10,321 nucleotides of DNA from CANJBX01 sp041487815. Lineage in GTDB: Bacteria; Pseudomonadota; Alphaproteobacteria; Rhizobiales; Xanthobacteraceae. Both the position numbers and the translations under genes were made by a program. Every line of letters starts with the position of its first letter. The stretch's first letter is position 1. The notes below the pieces were generated by a model. The model did not search any database and was not told the origin of the DNA. It saw only the letters and a program-made list of their open reading frames with translations. Shown piece by piece: positions 1 to 7,171 of the stretch. The stretch is from contig JBGPOB010000126.1 of assembly GCA_041487815.1 (NCBI GenBank), positions 1-10,321 on the forward strand, written 5' to 3'.

Positions 1-1
1 T

Positions 2-1183
2 ACATTTCTGGTGTTGTGGCTCGTGGCGCAGGCGATCGCAGTGGCGCTCGTCTGGTGGTTCACGATCGGCCTCGGGCGGCCCGCGCAGCCGGCGGAATTG
101 CCTCCGGTCGTTGTCATCGTCGCGGTCAAGGGTCATGAGCCTGAATTCGACGAAATGTTGGTCCGGTTGTTCGAACAGAACTATCCGACATTTCGCGCGA
201 TTTTCGCGGTCGAGTCGGAGGCGGACGCCGCCGTGCCCGTGATCGCGAATTGCCGCGCGCTGGCGCCCGATCGCGTCGAACTGGTGATCGCGGGCGAGAG
301 CATCGACGAAGGCCAGAAGACGACCAATCTGATCGCGGCGATTTCACATCTCAGGCGTACAGACGAGATTGTCGTCTTCGCCGACGCGGACATCTGGCCC
401 GATCGCGACTGGTTGCAGCGGCTGGTCGAGCCATTGGTGGAGGGCCGGGCCGAAATCGTAAGCGGTTTTCCGTGGCTTATCGTCAAGGATGGCAAGCTCT
501 CGAGCTACGTGTTGACGGCGCTTGCCATGACGGTCGTAACGATACCACGCGTGCCAATCCTCAATGCCGCGTGGGGTGGCTCAACGGCCATGCTGCGGCA
601 AAGCTTCCAGGCCCTCGACATGGCTGCGAACTGGCGCGGTTGCCTGAGCGACGACCTGCAGCTCACCAACGTCGCCGCCGAGGCGGGCTACACCATCGCC
701 GCTCCGCGGGAAGTCCTGTTGCGCACCGCGATCCGCACCAACGGCTATCAGGATGTCATCGCGGAAGCGCGGCGCTGGTATTTGCTGGTGCGCATACATT
801 TGCCGGAGGCGTACTGGATCACCGTTATCGGCATGTCGTTCGGCGCGTTAGGCTGGCTTGTCTCGCTGTCGGGCACTCTCGCGCTGCGCTCGGAATACGC
901 CTCCATTCTGCTTGCGGCCGTCGCGCTCTCAATCCTGCGCACGCTCGGCCGGGCGCGCCTGGTCGTTCGGCTCTGGGGCGGAAAGGGATTCGCCGAGAAT
1001 CTGCCGTATCTTCTGGTCGATTGGCTAATTGCGCCGCTCGCGATGCTGGTGAGCGCGGTCTGCGGCTGGTCGGCGTTGTTCATGCGACGGACGACGTGGT
1101 CGGGGACAACGTATGAACTTCGCGGTCCGCAGGACGTGACGGTGATCGAACGGGCAAGACCGGCGACGGTTAATGCAAATTGA
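2..1183 (+). CDS. Ceramide glucosyltransferase-like membrane glycosyltransferase, 5' end cut by window
   Basis: This is probably an inverting, processive-type glycosyltransferase (GT2/GT21, ceramide glucosyltransferase-like) that transfers a sugar from a nucleotide donor to a membrane lipid on the cytoplasmic face. Numbering from the GTG at 11, there is an N-terminal membrane segment (about 2-20) and a GT-A domain. The metal-binding DxD is FADAD (D125, D127), the later acidic pair is SDD (D214, D215), and ARRW (253-256) matches the (Q/R)xxRW signature. Hydrophobic segments at about 267-291, 296-310 and 333-357 form the C-terminal membrane part. The frame stays open to the left edge, and no ribosome site can be judged before the GTG at 11, so the true start probably lies outside the window. 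The substrate could be ceramide, diacylglycerol or a hopanoid (HpnI is a relative); the sequence does not decide. The next gene begins about 110 bp downstream on the same strand. Confidence 0.8.
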   Translation, partial: TFLVLWLVAQAIAVALVWWFTIGLGRPAQPAELPPVVVIVAVKGHEPEFDEMLVRLFEQNYPTFRAIFAVESEADAAVPVIANCRALAPDRVELVIAGESIDEGQKTTNLIAAISHLRRTDEIVVFADADIWPDRDWLQRLVEPLVEGRAEIVSGFPWLIVKDGKLSSYVLTALAMTVVTIPRVPILNAAWGGSTAMLRQSFQALDMAANWRGCLSDDLQLTNVAAEAGYTIAAPREVLLRTAIRTNGYQDVIAEARRWYLLVRIHLPEAYWITVIGMSFGALGWLVSLSGTLALRSEYASILLAAVALSILRTLGRARLVVRLWGGKGFAENLPYLLVDWLIAPLAMLVSAVCGWSALFMRRTTWSGTTYELRGPQDVTVIERARPATVNAN

Positions 1184-1265
1184 AGAGTACCGCCTCATTG
1201 CGCTGAAAATTCGCTGCAAATGTCGAAGGCACTAAAAGGCGATCAAGAACCGGTCTGTGGTCTAT

Positions 1266-1293
1266 TGGCGCACAATATACAGTTGGTGCGCCA
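1266..1293 (+). promoter_or_regulatory. 8-bp inverted repeat ending on the start codon of the TPR gene
   Basis: TGGCGCAC (1266-1273) and GTGCGCCA (1286-1293) are perfect inverted arms separated by 12 AT-richer bases. The last base of the right arm is the A of the ATG at 1293. In DNA this resembles an operator with half-sites two helical turns apart. In RNA it would form a hairpin occluding the start codon. No SD sequence lies in this stretch. The repeat is seen directly; either role is inference. Confidence 0.45.
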
Positions 1294-2207
1294 TGATCGA
1301 CGGCAAGGCGGTGACCCGCCGGATGCTTCAGCTAGCCATTGTCTTTGGGGTGGTCGCAATTGCGATGGCGCCTGCGCGCGCGGAATCGTTGTCGGAATTC
1401 CTGAGCAAGAAAATCGAGCAAGCGCGGCGCGCGGAGACGGACCGCAGGTTCGACGTCGCGCTGTCGGCCTACCGCGATGCAATCGAGCAGGGCGTCGGCG
1501 CGGCGGAGTTCACGCGCACCGCGCTCAAGAAGCGGGCCGCGCTCTATGAGCAGCTTAATATGTACGACAAGGCCGAAGGCGATCTGACCCGGGCGTTTGA
1601 CGTTGTGCCGTTCGAGCCGAAGGATTTTATTGACCGCGGCTATTTCTACATGCGGCGGGCGCGCTACCGAGAGGCGCTCGACGATTTCATGCAAGGCGCG
1701 CAGCGCGAGCCGCGCAACGCGCTCTATGTCTATGGCGCGGCAAGGGCGCTGGCGGCGTCGCGCGATTTCGAAAGCGCCGTCAAGTTCTATGGCGAAGCAA
1801 TCAAGCTCGCGCCCGACAACGGCAAAATCTTTCTCGGCCGCGCCGAGGCGTTCGTCAACATGACGCGCTTGCACGAAGCGCGCGCCGACTATGACCGCGC
1901 GTTTTCGCTCGGGCTGAAGGACAGAGCCGACCGTCTCTATGGCTTCAGCGGTCGCGGTTACGTCATTCTGTTGATGCAAGACTACGATGGGGCGGTGCGC
2001 AACCTCGACCAGGCGCTCAGCATCGACCCCGACGCCGCCAATGCGCTGCTCTGGCGCGCGCACGCCAACGAGCGGCGCGGGCAGTTGCCCGCGGCGCTGC
2101 GCGACTATGAACGCGCCGCCGCCGTGCTGCGCGACAGCGTTCCGGCGCGCGAGGGCGTCACCCGATTGCGTGTCCAGCTAGCGCAGCCTAACGCGGTTAC
2201 TCGTTGA
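1293..2207 (+). CDS. Secreted or periplasmic TPR-repeat protein
   Basis: This is a 304-residue tetratricopeptide-repeat protein of unknown specific role; such proteins are usually scaffolds for protein-protein contacts. From the ATG at 1293 it has a classical signal peptide: a basic n-region (MIDGKAVTRR), a hydrophobic core at about 12-26, and cleavage expected after APARA (residue 30), so it should be exported. From about residue 43 to 282 there are roughly seven 34-residue TPR units. The clearest are YREALDDFMQGAQREP (125-140), FESAVKFYGEAIKLAP (159-174) and YDGAVRNLDQALSIDP (231-246). Other possible starts are GTG 1257, which would put 12 extra residues before the signal peptide, and ATG 1323, which would remove most of the basic n-region. 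None has a good SD. The 3' end overlaps the convergent transporter gene by 11 bp. Confidence 0.8.
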   Translation: MIDGKAVTRRMLQLAIVFGVVAIAMAPARAESLSEFLSKKIEQARRAETDRRFDVALSAYRDAIEQGVGAAEFTRTALKKRAALYEQLNMYDKAEGDLTRAFDVVPFEPKDFIDRGYFYMRRARYREALDDFMQGAQREPRNALYVYGAARALAASRDFESAVKFYGEAIKLAPDNGKIFLGRAEAFVNMTRLHEARADYDRAFSLGLKDRADRLYGFSGRGYVILLMQDYDGAVRNLDQALSIDPDAANALLWRAHANERRGQLPAALRDYERAAAVLRDSVPAREGVTRLRVQLAQPNAVTR

Positions 2208-3579
2208 GAACGCGCCGCAGCGGCCGGCCAAGCACAAGGATCGCGAGCCCGGCCGCAACGGCAATCGCGGCGATCATCGCAAAGAACGCAGGCTTGCTCA
2301 TGCCGGACCAGAAGCTGCCGAGCCACCCGGATATAAAATTGCCAACGAAACTCGTTGCGAGCCACGCTCCCATCACCATCGAAATCATGCGCGCCGGCGC
2401 GACCTTGGTCACCAGCGACAATCCGATTGGCGAAAGGTAAAGCTCGCCGAGCGTCACAATCACGAAATAGCCGATGAGCCAAGCCGGGCTGACGCCGCCG
2501 CCGGCGCCTGCCGCAAGCGCCGCGACGATCATGATCAGGTTGGCGAGTGCGACGCCGAAGCAGCCCAGCGCCATCTTGGTCACGGTTGACGGTTCACGCC
2601 CGCGTGCGGCTTGTCGCGCCCACAACGCCACGATCGCCGGCGTAAATGCAAATATCATCAGCGGATTGAACGATTGGAACCATTCCGCGGGAATTTCGCC
2701 GTGCCAGATGCCAAGATCGACCGCGCGATGGGTGTAGTCTTCCGCCCACAGCGCAATCGTGTTGCCTTGCTGTTCATAGGTCGCCCAGAACAGTGTCACC
2801 GGCACGAACAGCAGCATCAGCGCATAAAGCCCGCGCCGCTCGTTGCCGGTGAGGCGGGGACGATCGAGGCCGGCTGCCATGGCCCGCGCATGTTCGTCGG
2901 GCGGCAATGTCGGCGCGGCCGCAAGATAGATCGCAAGCCCCACGAGCATGCCGACGCCGGCGGCGGCAAAGCCGTAGTGCCAGCCGAATGCGACGGCCAG
3001 CGAGCCGCACACCAGCGGCGAAAAGAACGCTCCGATGTTGATGCCGACGTAAAAGATCGAATAGGCGCGATCGCGGCGCAGATCGCCGGCCGCATAAAGC
3101 GCGCCGACTTGGGTCGAGATATTCGGCTTGAACGCGCCATTGCCGAGAATCAGCATGAAAAGCGCGAGCAGCAGCAGGCGCTCAAACGCCATCATGAAAT
3201 GGCCGATCGCCATCAGCACGGCGCCGATGATGACCATGCGCCGTTGGCCGAGCACGCGGTCGGCGAGGAGCCCGCCAAGGATCGGCGTCAGGTAAACGAG
3301 CCCGGTATAGAGGCCGTAGATATGCGAGGCGAGCGGCTGCACCTGCAGCGGACCGAACATGAATTCGAGTGCGGCCTTCAGCGTCGCGTAGCCGGCGACC
3401 GTATCCGCGCGCTCCGGCAGCAGCAGGTACTTCACCATGTAAAGAACGAGCAGCGCGCGCATGCCGTAGTAGGAGAAGCGCTCCCACATTTCGATCGCGA
3501 ACAGGAAGGCAAGCCCGCGCGGGTGGCCGAGGAAGGTAGGCGAGGAAAGAAGTTTTTTGATGCTGGCCGGAACCGTCAT
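2197..3579 (-). CDS. POT/PTR2-family proton-dependent oligopeptide transporter (DtpT-like)
   Basis: This inner-membrane major-facilitator protein of 460 residues should import di- and tripeptides with protons. Numbered from the ATG at 3579, the family landmarks are present. They are the ExxERFxYY proton-coupling motif in helix 1 (E30, E33, R34, F35, Y37, Y38), GGLLADRVLGQRR after helix 2, and GNGAFKPNIS with the conserved K151. Also present are the FYxxINxG signature (176-183), ATYEQQGNT in helix 7 (E269, Q270, Q271), and ExxxSPxGLS in helix 10 (E379, S383, P384). Length and about 12-14 hydrophobic segments are normal for the family. An in-frame TTG at 3585 is an alternative start, but AGAGA lies 6 bases before the ATG and favours 3579. 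The gene is divergent from the higBA pair and overlaps the TPR gene at its 3' end. The substrate range cannot be read from the sequence. Confidence 0.92.
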   Translation of the reverse strand: MTVPASIKKLLSSPTFLGHPRGLAFLFAIEMWERFSYYGMRALLVLYMVKYLLLPERADTVAGYATLKAALEFMFGPLQVQPLASHIYGLYTGLVYLTPILGGLLADRVLGQRRMVIIGAVLMAIGHFMMAFERLLLLALFMLILGNGAFKPNISTQVGALYAAGDLRRDRAYSIFYVGINIGAFFSPLVCGSLAVAFGWHYGFAAAGVGMLVGLAIYLAAAPTLPPDEHARAMAAGLDRPRLTGNERRGLYALMLLFVPVTLFWATYEQQGNTIALWAEDYTHRAVDLGIWHGEIPAEWFQSFNPLMIFAFTPAIVALWARQAARGREPSTVTKMALGCFGVALANLIMIVAALAAGAGGGVSPAWLIGYFVIVTLGELYLSPIGLSLVTKVAPARMISMVMGAWLATSFVGNFISGWLGSFWSGMSKPAFFAMIAAIAVAAGLAILVLGRPLRRVLNE

Positions 3580-3585
3580 TACCAA

Positions 3586-3590
3586 TCTCT
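3586..3590 (-). promoter_or_regulatory. Weak SD deciding the transporter start
   Basis: On the minus strand AGAGA lies 6 bases before the ATG at 3579 and directly abuts the alternative TTG at 3585. The spacing suits the ATG. Confidence 0.4.
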
Positions 3591-3595
3591 GCGGA

Positions 3596-3619
3596 TTTAC
3601 GATTGACGTAACTCGTAAA
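3596..3619. promoter_or_regulatory. Candidate HigA operator (TTTACG/CGTAAA half-sites)
   Basis: TTTACG (3596-3601) and CGTAAA (3614-3619) form a 6-bp inverted repeat with a 12-bp spacer. A third half-site, CGTAA (3607-3611), also pairs with TTACG (3597-3601) across 5 bp. The elements overlap the -35 and spacer of the proposed higBA promoter and lie between higB and the divergent transporter gene. HigA-type antitoxins are known to autorepress by binding palindromes at their own promoter, so these are the natural candidates. Binding is inferred. Confidence 0.45.
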
Positions 3620-3631
3620 ACATCTTAGGCT
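3603..3631 (+). promoter_or_regulatory. Candidate higBA promoter
   Basis: The -35 is TTGACG (3603-3608, five of six consensus positions), then a 17-bp spacer, then TAGGCT (3626-3631), which keeps only T1, A2 and T6 of the -10. Transcription would start near 3638-3640, at or almost at the higB ATG (3640), implying a leaderless or nearly leaderless mRNA. This fits the lack of a proper SD before higB. Confidence 0.4.
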
Positions 3632-3639
3632 GCTTTTTA

Positions 3640-3924
3640 ATGATCCTGAACTATAGGGAAAGGCGGACCTCGGCGTTTGCCGGCGGACAGTTCATTCGCG
3701 AATTTCAGAGCTTTTCCCGGCAGGCTTACCGTCGTCTAGAAATTCTTGATGCGGCCGGCAGTCTTGATGATTTGCGAGCATTAAAGAGCAACCGCTTCGA
3801 AGCGTTGAAAGGTGATCGCGCAGGACAATACAGCATACGCGTCAATTTGCAGTGGCGAGTCTGCTTCGAATGGCCAAAGGGTGCTGTTGGTCCATCCAAT
3901 GTTGAGATAGTTGACTATCATTGA
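3640..3924 (+). CDS. higB: HigB/GraT-type RelE-superfamily toxin
   Basis: This 94-residue protein is a toxin of the RelE/HigB fold, which in this family cleaves mRNA at the ribosomal A site. Family landmarks are NRFEALKGDR (51-60), QYSIRVNLQWRVCFEW (63-78) forming the central beta strands, and the C-terminal EIVDYH (89-94) with the conserved DYH ending. Length is normal and nothing is broken. The toxin precedes the antitoxin, the order typical of higBA loci, with 18 bp to the chosen higA start. GC is about 50% by hand count against over 60% in sampled neighbouring stretches. The gene uses AGG, TTA and ATA codons that look rare in its neighbours, which fits horizontal acquisition. No SD is convincing (only AGG 10 bases upstream). 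A ParE-type toxin of the same superfamily is less likely given the C-terminus and partner. Confidence 0.9.
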   Translation: MILNYRERRTSAFAGGQFIREFQSFSRQAYRRLEILDAAGSLDDLRALKSNRFEALKGDRAGQYSIRVNLQWRVCFEWPKGAVGPSNVEIVDYH

Positions 3925-3933
3925 CAGGAAATG

Positions 3934-3940
3934 AGGAAGG
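3934..3940 (+). promoter_or_regulatory. SD deciding the higA start
   Basis: AGGAAGG, just after the first ATG at 3931, sits at good spacing before the second ATG at 3943. The ATG at 3931 has only AGGAA touching it, which is too close to work well. Confidence 0.5.
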
Positions 3941-3942
3941 TT

Positions 3943-4254
3943 ATGCGACCTGCCATTCATCCCGGAGAAATTTTAGTTGAAGAACTCACTGCAGTCGCCG
4001 TGACTCCGACCGAACTCGCGCGGCAATTGCGAGTGCCCACAAATCGCATTACGCAAATCATCCATGGTCGGCGTGCGGTCACCGGCGACACGGCGCTACG
4101 GCTCGGCCATTGGTTTGGCACAAGCGCCCAATTTTGGCTCAATTTGCAGAGCGCCTACGATATCCGTGTCGCGGCGCAAACAGCGGGGGCGGAGATCAAG
4201 CGGTTGCCAACGCGATCATCGGCCCGCTCGGTGAATCGTCGCAAATCTGCGTGA
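3943..4254 (+). CDS. higA: HigA-family XRE-type antitoxin
   Basis: This helix-turn-helix antitoxin should neutralise the preceding HigB and repress the operon. From the ATG at 3943 it is 103 residues. It opens with RPAIHPGEIL, the HigA N-terminal signature. A Cro/C1-type HTH follows at about 22-56 (TPTELARQLRVPTNRITQII, then HGRRAVTGDTALRLG), and then the HigA hallmark FGTSAQFWLNLQSAYDI (58-74). The C-terminal tail from about residue 87 is basic and Ser/Arg-rich. The ATG at 3931 would add four residues (MRKV) but has a poorly spaced SD. The gene follows higB closely, so the two are co-transcribed and probably translationally coupled. Its end is only 9 bp from the end of the convergent parE. 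Codon use is less GC-rich than the flanks, as in higB. Confidence 0.9.
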   Translation: MRPAIHPGEILVEELTAVAVTPTELARQLRVPTNRITQIIHGRRAVTGDTALRLGHWFGTSAQFWLNLQSAYDIRVAAQTAGAEIKRLPTRSSARSVNRRKSA

Positions 4255-4263
4255 AATGCCGCG

Positions 4264-6348
4264 TTACACATCAAGCATCTCCGCCTTCGCAAACTCCGCC
4301 CGCTCCTGAATAAACTCGAAGCGCGCCTCGGCCTTGACGCCCATCAGCCGCTCGACGGAATCCGCCGTGCGTTTTCGTTCCGCGTCTGCCAACACCACGC
4401 GCAGCAGTAAGCGCTTCTTGGGGTCCATGGTGGTTTCCTTGAGCTGCGCCGCCATCATCTCCCCGAGCCCCTTGAAGCGGCCGATCTCAACGTGCGCGTT
4501 GGCGTGGAATTCCTTCTTCAGGATTGCATCGCGTTGCTTCTCGTCACGCGCATAAAAAATCCTGCCGCCGTGCGAGAGGCGGTAGAGCGGCGGCACCGCG
4601 AGATAGAGGTGGTTGTTGTCGATGAGTTTCGGCATCTGGCGGTAGAAGAACGTGATCAGCAAGGACGCAATATGGGCGCCGTCGACGTCGGCGTCAGTCA
4701 TCACGATCACCTTGTCGTAGCGCAGATCCTCGTCGCGGTAATGCGCGTCGGTGCCGCAGCCGAGCGCCTGGATCAAGTCGGCAAGTTGCGCGTTCTGCGC
4801 GAGTTTGTCCTTACCCGCCGAAGCAACATTGAGGATCTTGCCGCGCAACGGCAGCACGGCCTGCGAGGCGCGGTCGCGCGCCTGCTTGGCGCTGCCGCCG
4901 GCGCTATCGCCCTCGACAATGAAAATCTCGGAACCCTGCGCGGCGGTGTTGGTGCAGTCGGCTAGTTTTCCGGGCAGGCGCAATTTGCGCACCGCGCTCT
5001 TGCGCGAGATTTCCTTTTCCTGCCGGCGGCGGATGCGCTCGTCGGCGCGCTCGACCACGAACCCCAGAAGCTTGCTGGCCTGCGCTGGGTTGCCGGCGAG
5101 CCAGTGATCGAATTGATCCTTGACCGCGGCATCGACGATTTTCTGCGCCTCGGCCGTCGCCAGCCGGTCCTTCGTCTGTCCTTGAAACTCCGGCTCGCGG
5201 ATGAAAACCGACACCATGGCGGAGGCGCCGGTCATCACGTCGTCGCTGGTGAGCGAGGTCGCGGCCTTGGACTGGCCGACCCGCTCCGCATGATCCTTAA
5301 GGCCGCGCAGCAGCGCCGAACGCAGGCCCGACTCGTGCGTGCCACCATCCGGCGTGGGGATGGTGTTGCAATAGGACGACACAAAGCCGTCGGCGTCCAC
5401 GCTCCAGGCCACCGCCCATTCAACCGCGCCGTTGGCTCCGGATTTGCCCGACCGGCCGGTGAATATGTCGGGATGAATTAAGGTCTGACCTTCGACCGCG
5501 GCGGCGACGTAATCCTTCAATCCTTCAGGGAAGTGAAATGTCTCTTCCTCGGGTACGCCTTCCACGCCGGCAAGCAATTCGCGGTCGCAATTCCAGCGAA
5601 TTTCAACGCCGCCGAAGAGGTAGGCCTTGGCGCGCGCCATTTTGAAGACACGCTGCGGGTTGAATTTCGCCTTGGCGCCAAAAATTTCCGGATCGGGCCT
5701 GAAGCGCACCTTGGTGCCGCGGCGGTTCGCGACCTTGCCGCGACTTTCGAGCCCGCCCTTCGGCTTCCCGCGCACGAACACCTGCCTGTAAAGCTGACCC
5801 TGTCGGGCCACTTCCACTTCGAGGCGCTCGGACAACGCATTGACCACCGACACGCCGACGCCGTGCAATCCGCCCGAAGTTTCGTAGACTTCGGAGTCGA
5901 ACTTGCCGCCCGCGTGCAGCGTGCACATGATGACTTCGAGCGCCGACTTCTTTGGAAATTTCGGGTGCGAATCGACCGGTATGCCGCGGCCATTGTCCGT
6001 AACCGTCATGAAGCCGTCGGCATGCATTTCGACTTCGATGAAGGTCGCGTGCCCGGCAAGCGCTTCGTCCATGGAATTGTCGATCACCTCCGCGAACAGG
6101 TGATGCAGCGCCTTCTCGTCGGTGCCACCGATGTACATGCTCGGCCGTCGCCGAACCGGCTCCAACCCCTCCAGCACCTCGATGTGGCGGGCGGTGTAGG
6201 CGGAATCGCCGCCGCCGGTGCGCGCAGCCTCGGTCCGCGCCGTTTTGCCGCGTATTGGTGGGCGCCGTGCGGTTGGTTCCGCAATCCTTGAAAACAGGTC
6301 CGGATCCTTGCGCGCGCCGTCCCGACGGCGGGGTCTAGATTTACCCAT
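4264..6348 (-). CDS. parE: DNA topoisomerase IV subunit B
   Basis: This is the ATPase subunit of topoisomerase IV, which with ParC decatenates replicated chromosomes. From the ATG at 6348 it has 694 residues. The GHKL ATPase domain shows EVIDNSMDEALAG (87-99), DNGRGIP (118-124) and GGLHGVG (159-165). The transducer domain carries QTK (391-393), the ATP-sensing lysine loop. The Toprim domain has EGDSAGG (479-485), PLRGKILNV, DADVDGAH (552-559) for Mg2+, and GRFKGLGEM (623-631). The large C-terminal insertion of GyrB is absent, and the overall length suits ParE. The first 50 or so residues before DSAYTARHIEVL are a basic, low-complexity extension. A GTG at 6369 would add seven residues; neither start has an SD. 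The gene stands alone, divergent from the DedA gene and converging on higA. Confidence 0.95.
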   Translation of the reverse strand: MGKSRPRRRDGARKDPDLFSRIAEPTARRPPIRGKTARTEAARTGGGDSAYTARHIEVLEGLEPVRRRPSMYIGGTDEKALHHLFAEVIDNSMDEALAGHATFIEVEMHADGFMTVTDNGRGIPVDSHPKFPKKSALEVIMCTLHAGGKFDSEVYETSGGLHGVGVSVVNALSERLEVEVARQGQLYRQVFVRGKPKGGLESRGKVANRRGTKVRFRPDPEIFGAKAKFNPQRVFKMARAKAYLFGGVEIRWNCDRELLAGVEGVPEEETFHFPEGLKDYVAAAVEGQTLIHPDIFTGRSGKSGANGAVEWAVAWSVDADGFVSSYCNTIPTPDGGTHESGLRSALLRGLKDHAERVGQSKAATSLTSDDVMTGASAMVSVFIREPEFQGQTKDRLATAEAQKIVDAAVKDQFDHWLAGNPAQASKLLGFVVERADERIRRRQEKEISRKSAVRKLRLPGKLADCTNTAAQGSEIFIVEGDSAGGSAKQARDRASQAVLPLRGKILNVASAGKDKLAQNAQLADLIQALGCGTDAHYRDEDLRYDKVIVMTDADVDGAHIASLLITFFYRQMPKLIDNNHLYLAVPPLYRLSHGGRIFYARDEKQRDAILKKEFHANAHVEIGRFKGLGEMMAAQLKETTMDPKKRLLLRVVLADAERKRTADSVERLMGVKAEARFEFIQERAEFAKAEMLDV

Positions 6349-6643
6349 TGTTTTGATTTTCGGTTTCACGTTTCGTGGTCATCTGCCGATATCGGGGATG
6401 AACGGTCTGCGCATGGCACGGCGAATCAACTTCAATACTATGCCACGGTCGCGGCCAAATCGCGGCCGAGGCGCCCGCGTAGAAACCGGGATATGCATTA
6501 ATCAGCGCGCCAAAGTCCATATTTTACTTAATTGTACTGGTATTGATCGAGCGCCCGCATTATGCGGAGTGCTGCTTTTTCTGCGGGGACCGCCGCTTCG
6601 CCGGAAAACAACTGCAACCTTCGGCCCGCAAGCGAGCACTCCC
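6349..6643. other. Divergent intergenic region between parE and the DedA gene
   Basis: This gap of about 295 bp should hold promoters for both genes, but none is convincing. On the minus strand TAAAAT (6521-6526) is a good -10 match without a recognisable -35. Two structures stand out. TCGCGGCC is repeated at 6449-6456 and 6460-6467, 11 bp apart (one helical turn). CCGCAT-T-ATGCGG (6555-6567) is a perfect 13-bp dyad. An AT-richer stretch runs from about 6515 to 6550. The reading frame of the DedA gene is open through the whole gap and into parE, but the upstream residues look non-coding and overlap parE antisense. Confidence 0.4.
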
Positions 6644-7171
6644 ATGCCATTTGGCGCTTTCGAAGACCATGTGCAAGCCGTTGTCGAATTCGTGCGCGCC
6701 AATGAGGTATGGGCGGCGCCGATTGTCGGACTGCTGGCGTTCGGCGAGTCATTCGTACTCATTTCACTGTTGCTGCCGGCGACGGTTGCACTTGTTGGTA
6801 TTGGTGCGCTGATTGGGGTCAGCGGCATCGAATTCACGCCGATCTGGCTCGCGGCCGCGATCGGCGCAGCGCTTGGCGACTGGATTTCGTTTTGGCTCGG
6901 CGTGACATTCAAGTCGTCGATTGCGAAAATGTGGCCGCTGTCGCGCTCTAAGGATCTGCTGCCGCGCGGGCATGCGTTTGTCGAAAAATACGGCATTTAT
7001 GCCGTTTTCGTCGGACGCTTTTTCGGTCCGTTGCGCGCGTCGGTGCCGCTCGCCGCCGGCATACTCGAGATGCCGTGGTGGCCGTTCCAGATCGCCAATT
7101 TTGCGTCAGCCATTCTGTGGGCGGCGGTGCTGCTGGCGCCCGGTACGATCGGGTTCAAATTTCTGTTTTGA
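6644..7171 (+). CDS. DedA-family integral membrane protein
   Basis: This 175-residue inner-membrane protein belongs to the DedA (VTT/SNARE-associated) family. Some members are established as undecaprenyl-phosphate flippases recycling the lipid carrier for envelope polymers, and others affect membrane potential. Visible family features are the re-entrant segment LAFGESFVLISLLLPAT (31-47) with E35 and P45, and GAALGDWISFWLG (75-87) with D79. VGRFFGPLRASVPLAAG (123-139) carries the two essential-type arginines R125 and R131, and NFASAILWA (152-160) lies in the last helix. The length is at the short end of the family. The ATG at 6644 is chosen because homology-like sequence begins there; the in-frame extension further upstream has no membrane or family character. 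The SD is weak. The next gene start (argC) is about 230 bp away with its own promoter, so a joint operon is not needed. Confidence 0.88.
   Translation: MPFGAFEDHVQAVVEFVRANEVWAAPIVGLLAFGESFVLISLLLPATVALVGIGALIGVSGIEFTPIWLAAAIGAALGDWISFWLGVTFKSSIAKMWPLSRSKDLLPRGHAFVEKYGIYAVFVGRFFGPLRASVPLAAGILEMPWWPFQIANFASAILWAAVLLAPGTIGFKFLF

Noticed and set aside
250..1116. 288-codon + frame overlapping the glycosyltransferase
   Set aside because: It is an Arg/Gly/His-rich shadow in another frame of a gene that carries DxD and ARRW motifs.
1332..2063. 243-codon open frame on the - strand within the TPR gene
   Set aside because: The + strand gives a clear signal peptide and TPR repeats; the antisense product shows no recognisable domain.
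2611..3606. 331-codon open frame on the + strand antisense to the POT transporter
   Set aside because: The translation is rich in Arg, His, Glu and Gln without motifs, the usual shadow of a membrane-protein gene; the opposite strand carries the conserved transporter signatures.
5533..6291. 252-codon open frame on the + strand antisense to parE
   Set aside because: It lies wholly within parE, which has every catalytic motif. The antisense translation shows no family motif and reflects GC-rich codon structure.
6218..6643. 142-residue N-terminal extension of the DedA protein, starting inside parE
   Set aside because: The extension is Arg-rich without membrane or family character. DedA-like sequence begins at the ATG at 6644, which gives a plausible family length.
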